The notes beneath the pieces are model-generated. The model saw nothing but the letters and a program-made list of their open reading frames with translations. It ran no database searches and was not told the DNA's origin. From a virus: a stretch of DNA of 61,166 nt. The stretch is from positions 1-61,166 of the IMG/VR virus record IMGVR_UViG_3300042291_001346; one strand, written 5' to 3'. Below are positions 1-7,221 of the stretch, in pieces (position 1 is the stretch's first letter; each line of letters starts with the position of its first letter). The translations under genes were made by a program, and so were the position numbers.

Positions 1-2
1 CT

Positions 3-2228
3 AAATGGTACGATAAGAACTACGAGAAGATAGAAGCTGATGAAGATTTAAAAGCTTATCATGATTATGTTCTTAGAACACTTAATCAATTAAAATATAT
101 CTTACCTCCAAATAAACAAGCTTTAATGGGTGTAGGAGTTCTTCCTACTATGGAAAAAACCATGATGGATATCTTTAACGAGAAAGGTCTTATGATGGGT
201 ATTGTTCCTTTTTGGGACAAACTAAAACAACTACAAACTACTACTGACTTTGCTAAAACAGTATATTCTGATATTGACCCTTTAACAGGTGACATTGCTA
301 AAAATTTACAAGTACAGCATATTGTAGACACTAATGCTCAAGCCAAAGAGCTTGTTAAAGAAATGTCTATTAAGTACAAACAACAGACTGGTAAAACTGC
401 AGGCACAGAAGAGCGTAAACAGTTTAGAGAACAGGCTCTAGATATCTTGTCAAAAGAGAAATCATGGGATGTAAGTAAGATACTAAAAGCTTACTCACTT
501 ACTGTTCTTGCACATAAGCATAAGTCTATTATAGAGCCTCAAATTAAGCTAGCCGAGCGTGCATTTAAATCACGTAAAGAATTAGTAAGCAACAAAGCGG
601 GGCAGCCACAGAATAAACCTAAAGGTGGGGCAGTTACAGAAGAAGGATTAGATAATTATAAAAAAGCTCTAGACTTCTTTTTAGACTCTACTTTTTACGG
701 TGTTGGGTCTAGAAAAGTTGAAGGTGTAACCGATCAAAAGTTATATACTAAAGCTGAAGAAATACGTAAGAAAGAACTAGAGGAATTATTAGCTAATGAG
801 GAAGACCCTGAATCAAGAGAATTCTTACAATCACAAATTAATAATCTAGGAGGTTTCCGTACATTAAGCGGTACTGGGGATGCTGTGTTAAAGCTAATGA
901 CTTTAAAAGGATTAGGGTGGAACTTAGCTTCGGCATTCTCTAATATTGGTTTTGGTACTATTTCTAACTACATTGAAGCAGCTGATGGTCGTCTATATAC
1001 TCTAGAGAATCTTAATAAGGGATACATGCTGACTACTAATTCTATTGGTAGAAATGTTAGTGCAGATGTATTATTTAATGACCCTAATGGTACGGCTACA
1101 AAAATTAGAAGTATAATGGATGATTGGGATATCTTACAAACCTCAGCAAATGAGATGTATGATAATAGCCAAAAATCTAGCTTCTCTAAGCTTAAAAGAT
1201 TTGGTCCATATACTTTACAACAACGTTCAGAGTACGTCAACCAGGCACCAATTATGATTGCTGTATTGCTACAATATAAAGCAAAAAGTCCTAGTGGCGA
1301 AGAAGTATCTTTATGGGATGCATTTGGACCTGATGCAAAATTAAAAGAGGGCTATACTACCGAAGAAGATATCACTGCAATCATCCAAAAAATTCGTAGA
1401 ATTATCGAAATGAACCACGGTGATTACAACAATCAATTGATGGTTAAAGAAACTTTTGCAGGTAGAGCACTTACACAATTTAGAACTTGGATGTTTGAAG
1501 GTTTTGCTAATCGTTTTGAAGCAGAAAGTGAAGATCATTTACTTAGTTACGGATTAGAAGAAACATTTGTGCGTAAAGGTCGTTACCGAAGTTATACTAA
1601 AGGGCAACTTACTACAACAGGTGCTGCTATCGGAACAGCTGTATTACCAGGTATTGGTACTGCAATTGGAGCAGGAATAGGTTATCTGGGTGGTAAATTT
1701 TTTGGTATGCAGACAGGAGATAGCGCCTTACAGGATACACTATACTCTCTGAAGCAATTAGCTCGTAAGCTAATGTTTATGAAAACTACTTACGGTGATA
1801 AATTCAGCAAAGTAGATGCTGCCAACATGCGTAAAAACATGATGGAACTACATATTATGTTAGGTCTTATGGGATTAGCTTTATTATTTAAAGCTATGGC
1901 TGATGATGACGATGATGAGGACATGGTAGCTAACTTCTTACTTAACCAAACTATCAGATTACGTACAGATATCGGATTCTATACTAACCCACTAGAGTTT
2001 GAAAAATTAACTAAAACTGCTGTACCAATGGCAGGCTTAATTCAAGATGTTAGCACTGTTACTAGTGATATCTTTAAATTCTTTAATGATGATACTGATG
2101 ATGATGTATTCGAATCAGGACCATTTAAAGATGATGCTAAATTCTTAGTACATGCTGGAGAATTAATACCAGGAACTGCTCAAGGTATTAGATTATACCG
2201 TATGGGTGAAACAGTATTTGATAAATAG
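3..2228 (+). CDS. C-terminal part of a giant virion-associated protein (5' truncated)
   Basis: The frame is open from the first bases of the window, so the methionine at 126 is internal and the real start lies upstream. About 740 residues are visible. They are mostly helical and charged in the N-terminal part, with a glycine/alanine-rich hydrophobic stretch about two-thirds along (near 1610-1700) and a second hydrophobic helix near 1850-1900, followed at once by a run of acidic residues and a terminal globular part. This resembles the tail end of the very large ejected or cargo proteins at the end of the late block in crAss-like phages. That assignment is by position and style, not by a recognised domain. 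The gene ends in TAG just before a promoter-like sequence and a terminator, closing the plus-strand late block. Confidence 0.7.
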   Translation, partial: KWYDKNYEKIEADEDLKAYHDYVLRTLNQLKYILPPNKQALMGVGVLPTMEKTMMDIFNEKGLMMGIVPFWDKLKQLQTTTDFAKTVYSDIDPLTGDIAKNLQVQHIVDTNAQAKELVKEMSIKYKQQTGKTAGTEERKQFREQALDILSKEKSWDVSKILKAYSLTVLAHKHKSIIEPQIKLAERAFKSRKELVSNKAGQPQNKPKGGAVTEEGLDNYKKALDFFLDSTFYGVGSRKVEGVTDQKLYTKAEEIRKKELEELLANEEDPESREFLQSQINNLGGFRTLSGTGDAVLKLMTLKGLGWNLASAFSNIGFGTISNYIEAADGRLYTLENLNKGYMLTTNSIGRNVSADVLFNDPNGTATKIRSIMDDWDILQTSANEMYDNSQKSSFSKLKRFGPYTLQQRSEYVNQAPIMIAVLLQYKAKSPSGEEVSLWDAFGPDAKLKEGYTTEEDITAIIQKIRRIIEMNHGDYNNQLMVKETFAGRALTQFRTWMFEGFANRFEAESEDHLLSYGLEETFVRKGRYRSYTKGQLTTTGAAIGTAVLPGIGTAIGAGIGYLGGKFFGMQTGDSALQDTLYSLKQLARKLMFMKTTYGDKFSKVDAANMRKNMMELHIMLGLMGLALLFKAMADDDDDEDMVANFLLNQTIRLRTDIGFYTNPLEFEKLTKTAVPMAGLIQDVSTVTSDIFKFFNDDTDDDVFESGPFKDDAKFLVHAGELIPGTAQGIRLYRMGETVFDK

Positions 2229-2248
2229 GATTTTTTTAATATATTTGC
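2217..2248 (+). promoter_or_regulatory. Consensus Bacteroidota-type promoter sequence
   Basis: TTTG at 2217-2220, a 19-bp spacer, then TATATTTGC at 2240-2248. This matches the TTTG-N19-TAnnTTTG consensus of the primary sigma factor of Bacteroides/Flavobacterium. It overlaps the end of the upstream gene, and no plus-strand gene follows, only a terminator about 50 nt after the predicted start. It is either a short-RNA promoter or a chance match. Confidence 0.4.
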
Positions 2249-2278
2249 AATTCAGTTGGAATTGAATTTTTTTCTAGA

Positions 2279-2305
2279 GGGGCTATCGAGAGGTAGCCCT
2301 TTTTT
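2279..2305 (+). terminator. Rho-independent terminator of the late block
   Basis: Stem GGGCTA/TAGCCC (2280-2285 with 2294-2299), an 8-nt loop and a run of six T. It sits 50 bp after the last plus-strand gene, where transcription from the two arms converges. Confidence 0.8.
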
Positions 2306-2306
2306 C

Positions 2307-2354
2307 AGGTTATACCCTGATAGCGACACCCCCCTAAGTAAGGTTATACCCTGA
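2307..2354. repeat. 14-bp direct repeat, two copies
   Basis: AGGTTATACCCTGA occurs at 2307-2320 and again at 2341-2354. A related sequence in the opposite orientation (core GGGTATA) occurs twice at 2887-2900 and 2928-2943, on the other side of the small membrane-protein gene. Confidence 0.7.
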
Positions 2355-2390
2355 ATAAATAGCACCTATATAGTAAAAGTAGTGTAGGTG

Positions 2391-2486
2391 TGTCGCATAT
2401 TTAGTAGATATTTGCGACATTTCCGCCACAAATTTGTCCAGTTTATGTGACAAAAAACTGGACATTAATCGGTTTTATTCCGATTA
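2391..2486. repeat. Three consecutive stem-loops
   Basis: Perfect stems follow one another: TGTCGCA/TGCGACA (2391-2397 with 2413-2419), TGTCCAGTTT/AAACTGGACA (2435-2444 with 2455-2464) and TAATCGG/CCGATTA (2466-2472 with 2480-2486). They lie between the converging arms and may end or stabilise leftward transcripts. None has a clear U-tract. Confidence 0.65.
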
Positions 2487-2529
2487 TCTGCATGAATTTT
2501 ACCGTTATTTTTTGCCACACTTGTTTAAA

Positions 2530-2778
2530 TTACTGTGATAAAACTATAACAATAATTGCTCCTGTCATATAGCCAAAGCCTGATGCAAATGCCATCTTCC
2601 ATCTTTCTGCCCATGTCTTAGAGTCTATCATGTAACCTACAAATGGTAACCCTAAGAACGGACCAATAAAAGAGAAGAACATCATACCAATAGGATTTGC
2701 TTCAGCAACATTTCGTATGTAGAAAGTGCTACATATCTCTATTATCAGCGTGCTGATAAAAATAATAAAGTATCTCAT
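2530..2778 (-). CDS. Small integral membrane protein
   Basis: An 82-residue protein with three hydrophobic segments: residues ~2-20, ~30-48 and ~65-82, with a short charged loop (DSKTWAERWK) between the second and third. I recognise no family. It is the last gene of the leftward block, separated from the rest by a bidirectional terminator at 2941-2973, so it probably has its own promoter in 2779-2940. Repeats with a TATACCC/GGGTATA core lie on both sides of it. It is likely to sit in the host inner membrane, for example in superinfection exclusion, but that is only a guess from its size and topology. Confidence 0.6.
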   Translation of the reverse strand: MRYFIIFISTLIIEICSTFYIRNVAEANPIGMMFFSFIGPFLGLPFVGYMIDSKTWAERWKMAFASGFGYMTGAIIVIVLSQ

Positions 2779-2886
2779 GACTCAAAATTACAATATAATA
2801 TGATTTCGGCATAATATATTATTCATAAGTGGTCATATAAAGGGTAAAAACATATTATAATGTCCTTTTTAAGTTACATTTTACAC

Positions 2887-2943
2887 CTTATCGGGTATAA
2901 ATAATTTAATTTTCTATACATTAGTACCCTATCGGGTATAAAA
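2887..2943. repeat. Direct repeat with GGGTATAAA core, two copies
   Basis: CTTATCGGGTATAAA starts at 2887 and CCTATCGGGTATAAA at 2928-2943, 41 bp apart, within 170 bp of the start of the minus-strand gene at 2778. The reverse complement (TTTATACCCGATAG) resembles the repeats at 2307 and 2341. They could be regulator sites. The rest of 2779-2970 shows no gene. Confidence 0.55.
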
Positions 2944-2973
2944 AAGCTCATATTTTATACATATGAGCTTTTT
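2941..2973. terminator. Bidirectional terminator
   Basis: AAAAAGCTCATAT (2941-2953) pairs perfectly with ATATGAGCTTTTT (2961-2973) around a 7-nt loop, with A- and T-runs at the two ends. It overlaps the stop codon of the minus-strand zinc-ribbon gene ending at 2972 and probably ends the long leftward operon. Confidence 0.85.
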
Positions 2974-3109
2974 AATATTTTTCTACCCTAATAAGTTGAT
3001 CACAAGATCCACATCTGTACTCTAAAGTACCTCCTTTAATAGTTACTTTCCATACCTTAGTATGCAAACAAAATAGTTGTTTAATTGCTTTCCAAATTCT
3101 TGATTTCAT
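2972..3109 (-). CDS. Small zinc-ribbon-like protein
   Basis: A 45-residue protein with start ATG at 3107-3109 inside the end of the upstream gene (29-bp overlap) and TAA at 2972-2974. It begins MKSRIWKAIKQLFC and has cysteines at 14, 33 and 36 (C...YRCGSC) plus His16, which could bind one zinc ion. The pattern CxH then CxxC near the C-terminus is common in very short phage proteins of unknown role. It is too short for a usual ORF cutoff, but it fits the tightly packed minus-strand operon. Confidence 0.6.
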   Translation of the reverse strand: MKSRIWKAIKQLFCLHTKVWKVTIKGGTLEYRCGSCDQLIRVEKY

Positions 3110-3458
3110 CTTCTGATAATTCTGTGATTTTACAAGTTGCTAAGTTAAAGCCTTTTCTTGTAAGTAGAGTTATCGCAGATAGAGAAGTTCCGTCTCCTTG
3201 TGCAATTTGTTTGCCGATTAGCTCAATAGCATACATCATATCAGCCGCTTTTTCAGGATCAACTTTCCAGATAGCTTTATGATTATGAGTATTTTTAAGA
3301 TTCATCATATTAATAGCTTCTCTTACTTTCTGTCTAATTTTCCCTTGGTCATATACTGTTCCTTCAAGTTCTAATTGGCAATTGAGTACTACTTGAAATG
3401 CTGCTAGCATTATGATGTAAGTAACTGATTCTTCTGACGGTTTAGTTAGATTCTCCAT
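3081..3458 (-). CDS. Hypothetical helical protein
   Basis: I take the start at 3458 (MENLTKPSEE) rather than the upstream ATG at 3494. A good Shine-Dalgarno sequence, AAGGAG, sits 4 nt before this ATG, which is unusual here because most genes lack one. The resulting 125-residue protein is mostly alpha-helical with no membrane segment. I recognise no family. The start overlaps the end of the preceding gene by 17 bp, so translation is probably coupled. Confidence 0.65.
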   Translation of the reverse strand: MENLTKPSEESVTYIIMLAAFQVVLNCQLELEGTVYDQGKIRQKVREAINMMNLKNTHNHKAIWKVDPEKAADMMYAIELIGKQIAQGDGTSLSAITLLTRKGFNLATCKITELSEDEIKNLESN

Positions 3459-3780
3459 CTTGCTCCTTAATTTTATCTTTGATACTTGCTTCACATAGGA
3501 TTAGATAATTAATTAAATCTCCTATTTTCTCATTCACAGTTTCCTCTTTAGGAAACTTTCCATTGTCCATATCATCGAGCATATCTAAGAAAGACACATG
3601 ATGTTTTAGTGCAAATCCCCAAAGAACTTTCTCTCTAGATTGACCAGATAATTTAGCGCCTCTATTAAAGTTATGTAATGGATCGTTGTTTCTGCGGTAT
3701 TCTTTGCCTTTTATAAGCAAACTTAATCTAATTGCTCGGAGACGACTCTCCAAGACTTCATCAAAATGATTAATCTCCAT
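3442..3780 (-). CDS. Conserved phage protein, possible all-alpha NTP-pyrophosphatase relative
   Basis: A 112-residue helical protein. It has the pattern seen in a widespread phage family: LLIKGKEY, then NFNRGAKL, then a central WGFALKHHVSFLDM and a C-terminal EKIGDLINYLIL. The last block resembles the E-x-x-D helix of MazG-like nucleotide pyrophosphohydrolases, but I cannot see the full metal-binding set, so function is uncertain. It lies 500 bp from a clearer MazG-like gene, which would suit a role in shaping the nucleotide pool. Confidence 0.6.
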   Translation of the reverse strand: MEINHFDEVLESRLRAIRLSLLIKGKEYRRNNDPLHNFNRGAKLSGQSREKVLWGFALKHHVSFLDMLDDMDNGKFPKEETVNEKIGDLINYLILCEASIKDKIKEQDGESN

Positions 3781-3793
3781 ACTTTTTTAATTT

Positions 3794-4111
3794 TTAAACT
3801 CCTAACAATTCTGTTAGATCCATTGTTTCTACTTCTTCTTCTGTTGCTTCATCAGCAGTAAGTTCCAAAGGCTTAAACCTAAATGTACCAAACGCTGGTT
3901 CTTGTTCTCTTTTTAATAAATGAATGTACACAGGGGGATTTTTAACTTCTTTTAATAAAATTCCTGGTACGATATCATCATTAGGTAATATTGCTCTTAT
4001 AGTATAAATACTTCCTTCCTTAAGCCAGTTAGGATAAGCATAACCTACGTATGCTAGTTTACCTGGTTTTATGGAATCGTCTATACAAACAACACGATCT
4101 CCTACTTTCAT
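3794..4111 (-). CDS. Small SH3-like phage protein
   Basis: 105 residues. It opens with MKVGDRVVCIDD, followed by beta-strand-rich sequence with LKEGSIYTI and FRFKPL, a layout typical of small SH3/KOW-like beta-barrel proteins frequent in phages of Bacteroidota. The C-terminal 18 residues are strongly acidic. Function unknown. Its start overlaps the end of the upstream gene by 53 bp, so one of the two reading frames carries a constrained tail. Confidence 0.6.
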   Translation of the reverse strand: MKVGDRVVCIDDSIKPGKLAYVGYAYPNWLKEGSIYTIRAILPNDDIVPGILLKEVKNPPVYIHLLKREQEPAFGTFRFKPLELTADEATEEEVETMDLTELLGV

Positions 4112-4280
4112 TTTTTAATTTGTTCATTTGATTAATATACGCTTGAGCACCTTTCTTTGTGTCAAAAAAAGTAATTGTTCCATCTAGAGCTCTCACAAAG
4201 TCTCTTGTAAACCATGATGTTTTATATTGTACAACATACTTTACAACAAATCTTCTGTGATATTCTCTAACTTTATACAT
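4059..4280 (-). CDS. Small protein of a GAQAYIN-motif family
   Basis: 73 residues, basic and aromatic-rich, with no membrane segment. Residues ~43-49 read KGAQAYIN after a tryptophan/phenylalanine-rich half. The same motif, in the same place relative to an aromatic N-terminal half, is in the protein at 21836-22024, so the two look like paralogues. The last ~17 codons overlap the next gene, and the Arg/Cys-rich tail there may be a by-product of that overlap. Function unknown. Confidence 0.55.
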   Translation of the reverse strand: MYKVREYHRRFVVKYVVQYKTSWFTRDFVRALDGTITFFDTKKGAQAYINQMNKLKNESRRSCCLYRRFHKTR

Positions 4281-4282
4281 GG

Positions 4283-4735
4283 CTACAATTTCGGAAATTT
4301 AAATTTATGACTTTTTAATACTTTATGCGTTTCTGCATTATAAGTTATTACCATTCCATTGTTAACTTTCTGAAAAGTATCTATGCCCAGCTCTTTGTAC
4401 TTCTCTTTTGTAATCTTACCGTCTTCCTCGCTGATATCAGCTTTTGACATGTTAGATTCGTAAATTGCTTCAATAGTACTTACAGGATCAACTCCAAACT
4501 CCATCATTGCCCTTACAGTTACCCATAAAAGATCTCCAAGAGCATCCTTAGCATCTTTAATGTCTTTATGGTCTACTGCTTGTACAAGTTCCATAAACTC
4601 TTCGTCAATTAGATCTAAACATAATCTGGTTCTATACTCTTCAGGGAAACTTTCTGTAGTCTTAATTGGCAAGCTAAATGTTTTACTCCAGTTTTCAATC
4701 ATTTCGAAAACATCTTTCTGTTCTTTCTTCTTCAT
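4283..4735 (-). CDS. MazG-like nucleoside triphosphate pyrophosphohydrolase
   Basis: 150 residues. The N-terminal 100 residues follow the all-alpha NTP-PPase pattern: an EEF-MEL helix (E-E-x-x-E) near residues 40-46, then KDALGDLLWVTV (E/D-x-x-D type) near 63-74, and a conserved ESNMSK turn near 93-98. Family members hydrolyse non-canonical or canonical (d)NTPs to monophosphates. The C-terminal ~45 residues (KEKYKELGI, QKVNNG) are a usual phage extension. In phages such enzymes adjust dNTP pools or work with base-modifying enzymes. Here it lies two kilobases from UDG-like and radical SAM genes. Gene overlaps the upstream one by 4 bp. Confidence 0.75.
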   Translation of the reverse strand: MKKKEQKDVFEMIENWSKTFSLPIKTTESFPEEYRTRLCLDLIDEEFMELVQAVDHKDIKDAKDALGDLLWVTVRAMMEFGVDPVSTIEAIYESNMSKADISEEDGKITKEKYKELGIDTFQKVNNGMVITYNAETHKVLKSHKFKFPKL

Positions 4736-4968
4736 TCTTCTAAATTTAAGTTATAGTCTTCTAATATTTTTCTTAATTCTTCTCTAAGCATTTCAGATGC
4801 TTCAATTTCTAGTGAAGTAGCTTGTCTACCTTTAAAATGTTCATTTCTAATAACACTTCTAAGTTGTTGATCTAAATTCCACATAGCAATCCTCCATTTG
4901 CTTCCATCTAATGCAGCTTGAAGGTCTTCTCTTTCTTCGTGTCCGTCAAATTCAATTGTTACTTTCAT
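4732..4968 (-). CDS. Conserved small phage protein
   Basis: 78 residues. The segment FDGHEEREDLQAALDG followed by KWRIAMWNLDQQLRS is a recognisable signature of a small protein found in many unrelated phages, usually of unknown function. It is helical, charged and soluble. Start and stop overlap both neighbours by 4 bp, which places it firmly in the operon. Confidence 0.7.
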   Translation of the reverse strand: MKVTIEFDGHEEREDLQAALDGSKWRIAMWNLDQQLRSVIRNEHFKGRQATSLEIEASEMLREELRKILEDYNLNLEE

Positions 4969-5207
4969 ATCATATTGTGTTTAGTAAAATACTCTCCGAC
5001 TTCTCCAAGAGTATCAAATTTAATAATATCAAACTTAAGTTCTTGAAAATTATACTGTACTATGGATTTTTTCTTTACAGCTGATTCAAAATTACATATC
5101 TTACATACCCTGTTTCTTCCAAGGTCTGTCTTCAATGTATAGTGCCTCTTGTTCTCAGTAAAATTATCTAATGATAGCATCCTTTTACATTTAAAGCATT
5201 CTTTCAT
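4965..5207 (-). CDS. Zinc-finger protein with two CxxC pairs
   Basis: 80 residues. The N-terminal half has CFKC at residues 4-7 and CKIC at ~36-39, separated by a basic segment with FTENKRHY. This is the four-cysteine zinc ribbon seen in small HNH-like or recruitment proteins of phages. No HNH catalytic histidines are visible, so nuclease activity is unlikely. The C-terminal half has no recognisable feature. Overlaps both neighbours by 4 bp. Confidence 0.65.
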   Translation of the reverse strand: MKECFKCKRMLSLDNFTENKRHYTLKTDLGRNRVCKICNFESAVKKKSIVQYNFQELKFDIIKFDTLGEVGEYFTKHNMI

Positions 5208-5575
5208 AACAAATTCTCTATTTTATATTTGTAATAAAAGTCTATCTCTGCTTGAGATAAGCTCTCCCATGTATAAGGCTCCTCTTCTAGCATTTCCTTC
5301 TCAGTCTTAAAATCCCATAAAGTCTTTTTACCTAAGATAAAAGTAGATCTAACTTGTTTTTCTGGTACAGTAGTTCTATACTTAGCGTGAATGTGATCGT
5401 CAAATATTTTTTGAATAACTTCTCTACTAGCTCTATGCTTTGTGATAATTTCTGATAATAGTACTCCATCAATTAAATCTTTTTTAATATCCTCAATGTC
5501 TTGAAGAGTATAATTAATTTTATTGATGCCTTTTTTCCATTTACCAGTTAATTTTATAACCGCTTCCGTCTCCAT
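5204..5575 (-). CDS. Hypothetical protein with possible helix-turn-helix
   Basis: 123 residues. Residues ~22-60 (LQDIEDIKKDLIDG, then ITKHRASREVIQKIF) have the spacing of a resolvase-type helix-turn-helix, so it may bind DNA. The rest is charged and helical. Function unknown. Its start overlaps the end of the UDG-like gene by 35 bp. Confidence 0.55.
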   Translation of the reverse strand: METEAVIKLTGKWKKGINKINYTLQDIEDIKKDLIDGVLLSEIITKHRASREVIQKIFDDHIHAKYRTTVPEKQVRSTFILGKKTLWDFKTEKEMLEEEPYTWESLSQAEIDFYYKYKIENLL

Positions 5576-6239
5576 ACAATTTTTTTATTAAATTATCTGC
5601 TTGTTTAAAATTAGGACAATTCCATTCTCTGTTTTCTTGTGCTGCTACACTTGGGCATTCCCACGTAAACACATGTTGATTAGTAAGTAAGGGAGAAAGT
5701 GCTTTAGCTTCCTCGCCCCATAAAAAGAATATAATCCCAGGATCATGCTGTACAAAAGACCGCAAAAGTGCGGTGGTAAATTGATTCCATGGTCGCAGAT
5801 GACTACCTGTTTCTTCTCCCATTACAGTAAAACTTGTGTGTAGGTGAACAACTCCTTGTGACTCCCAATGATCAAAATCATGATCGCATTGCAAATATAT
5901 CGAACTATCGCCACAATATTCTCTAGCAATGCAATCATAGATCTTGTGATAAGAGATATTGTGCATGCAGTCGATGTAGTTATCAGCATAAGGTAACTTA
6001 AAATTACTTGCGTTAATTCCTGGCTCCTTTGTGAGTATTACTACTCTTATTTTTTCTATGGGAATTTCTTTAAGTTTCTTAAAGATGTTAGACTCATGAG
6101 GATGAATCCTTTGCATAGCATACTGCATTGCTAAGAAGTTCATTAGCTTATCCATATAAGGACTCTTTAATGTTTCCTTCAGCCTCATAGCCCACTCTTC
6201 TCCTAACTTATCAACCCAGTATTGCTTTGTTTTACTCAT
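5541..6239 (-). CDS. Uracil-DNA glycosylase-like protein with altered active site
   Basis: I chose ATG 6239, 2 nt after the upstream stop; an ATG at 6269 is also possible. The ~232 residues align by eye over the whole length with family-1 UDG. The fold is recognisable: VVIL before motif 1, a central QGVVHLHTSFTV, then FFLWGEEA and a final ANxLxxxxxxxIxW-like end (QADNLIKKL...INW). The catalytic motifs differ: GQDPYH reads TKEPGI (Asp to Glu), the uracil-reading Asn region LLNT reads HLHT, and the His-containing HPSPLS loop reads ECPSVA. It may act on another base, bind DNA without cleavage, or serve as a decoy. It follows a radical SAM gene. Confidence 0.7.
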   Translation of the reverse strand: MSKTKQYWVDKLGEEWAMRLKETLKSPYMDKLMNFLAMQYAMQRIHPHESNIFKKLKEIPIEKIRVVILTKEPGINASNFKLPYADNYIDCMHNISYHKIYDCIAREYCGDSSIYLQCDHDFDHWESQGVVHLHTSFTVMGEETGSHLRPWNQFTTALLRSFVQHDPGIIFFLWGEEAKALSPLLTNQHVFTWECPSVAAQENREWNCPNFKQADNLIKKLYGDGSGYKINW

Positions 6240-6241
6240 AT

Positions 6242-7105
6242 CTAAAAAATATAACGTATTGTGTTCCAAGGGATTATCTTCCCATGCATTTCTTTAAATT
6301 CTTGAATGTATCTACTTTTTAAGTCCCTACGATATCTAACGTTTTTACCGCCATAAGAAGAAATCTTTCCCTCTTGATTATCAGGGGTCCATAGTAACTC
6401 TTCGCCAGCAATTCCGTTAGCCATATTGTAATGATGTTTCTGTTCATTATGAGTAAGAAAGATAACCTCGGATTTAACGAGTTCCTTGTATTCTACATAT
6501 TGATCCATCATCATAAACAGTTCTTCGTAATCTTCTTGCCATCCGTCGTAAATAACTACAGGTGAATAATTAACATGCACATCGTATCCTGCCTCGATAA
6601 AGGCATCGATTGCTTTAATTCTATCAATAATTTCTGCAGTATTTGGCTCTAAGATACTAGATATTTTTTGAGGCATCAAACTAAATCTAATTCTCACCTT
6701 ATATTTAGGATTAAAATTTAGAAAACTAGTAGGCACAATCTTAGTAGCTAAAGTAGCTTTAGCAACAGGGTGGTCTCTAAAGAATTCAAATATCTTTTCC
6801 CAAGGATAGTACTTAGCGTGAAGAGCAAAGTCCTCATTGCATGCTAAATCATAAGTGATGTAAGTATCATCTGTTTGATTAGGCTTCTCTACATCAGCAT
6901 AAAAGTATGCATGGTTATTAATACTAGTTAGGATATCCCCAATGTTCTTTGCTACAGATAAACCTTCAGGTTTGTGCCTCTTCATATAGCAATATGAGCA
7001 CTGTAGCAAGCAGCCGTAGCCAAATGATGGAGTTATATAGTCACTAGATCTACCAGATTCTCTGATAGTAAAAGTTTTTCTGGTTACTTTTTCTAAAATA
7101 CTCAT
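6242..7105 (-). CDS. SplB-like radical SAM protein (spore photoproduct lyase family)
   Basis: Start taken at 7105 (MSILEKVTRKTF) because the longer frame to 7270 would run through a terminator. The 287-residue protein has C32, C36 and C39 in a CxxxCxxC motif (GCLLQCSYC) for the 4Fe-4S cluster. It also has the family signatures TLATKIVPTSFL and RFSLMPQ, and the VNYSPVVIYDGW block near the end of the TIM barrel. Characterised SplB repairs thymine dimers of the spore-photoproduct type; most phage relatives are uncharacterised and could modify or repair DNA. It is followed 2 nt later by the UDG-like gene, so the two are probably co-expressed. Confidence 0.8.
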   Translation of the reverse strand: MSILEKVTRKTFTIRESGRSSDYITPSFGYGCLLQCSYCYMKRHKPEGLSVAKNIGDILTSINNHAYFYADVEKPNQTDDTYITYDLACNEDFALHAKYYPWEKIFEFFRDHPVAKATLATKIVPTSFLNFNPKYKVRIRFSLMPQKISSILEPNTAEIIDRIKAIDAFIEAGYDVHVNYSPVVIYDGWQEDYEELFMMMDQYVEYKELVKSEVIFLTHNEQKHHYNMANGIAGEELLWTPDNQEGKISSYGGKNVRYRRDLKSRYIQEFKEMHGKIIPWNTIRYIF

Positions 7106-7125
7106 AGTGATTAAATTAAATAAAT

Positions 7126-7157
7126 AAAAAAAGGAGAGCAGCCTAAGCCACTCTCCT
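7126..7157 (-). terminator. Rho-independent terminator (leftward)
   Basis: Read on the minus strand: AGGAGAG (7157-7151), a 12-nt loop, CTCTCCT (7138-7132), then a run of seven T. It lies 20 bp upstream of the radical SAM start codon. A second terminator is 40 bp before it. Confidence 0.85.
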
Positions 7158-7194
7158 GTACGGTTTCCCGCCTTCTTTGTAAAAGATTGTAGAT

Positions 7195-7221
7195 GAAAAA
7201 AGGGGAGCTTAAAACTCCCCT
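7195..7221 (-). terminator. Rho-independent terminator overlapping a stop codon
   Basis: AGGGGAG/CTCCCCT stem (7221-7215 with 7207-7201 on the minus strand), 7-nt loop, then a T-run. It overlaps the stop codon of the gene ending at 7209. With 7126-7157 it forms a tandem pair. Confidence 0.85.

Noticed and set aside
126-128. Start of the first gene at 126
   Set aside because: The frame is open from base 3 and protein-like sequence continues upstream, so 126 is an internal methionine.
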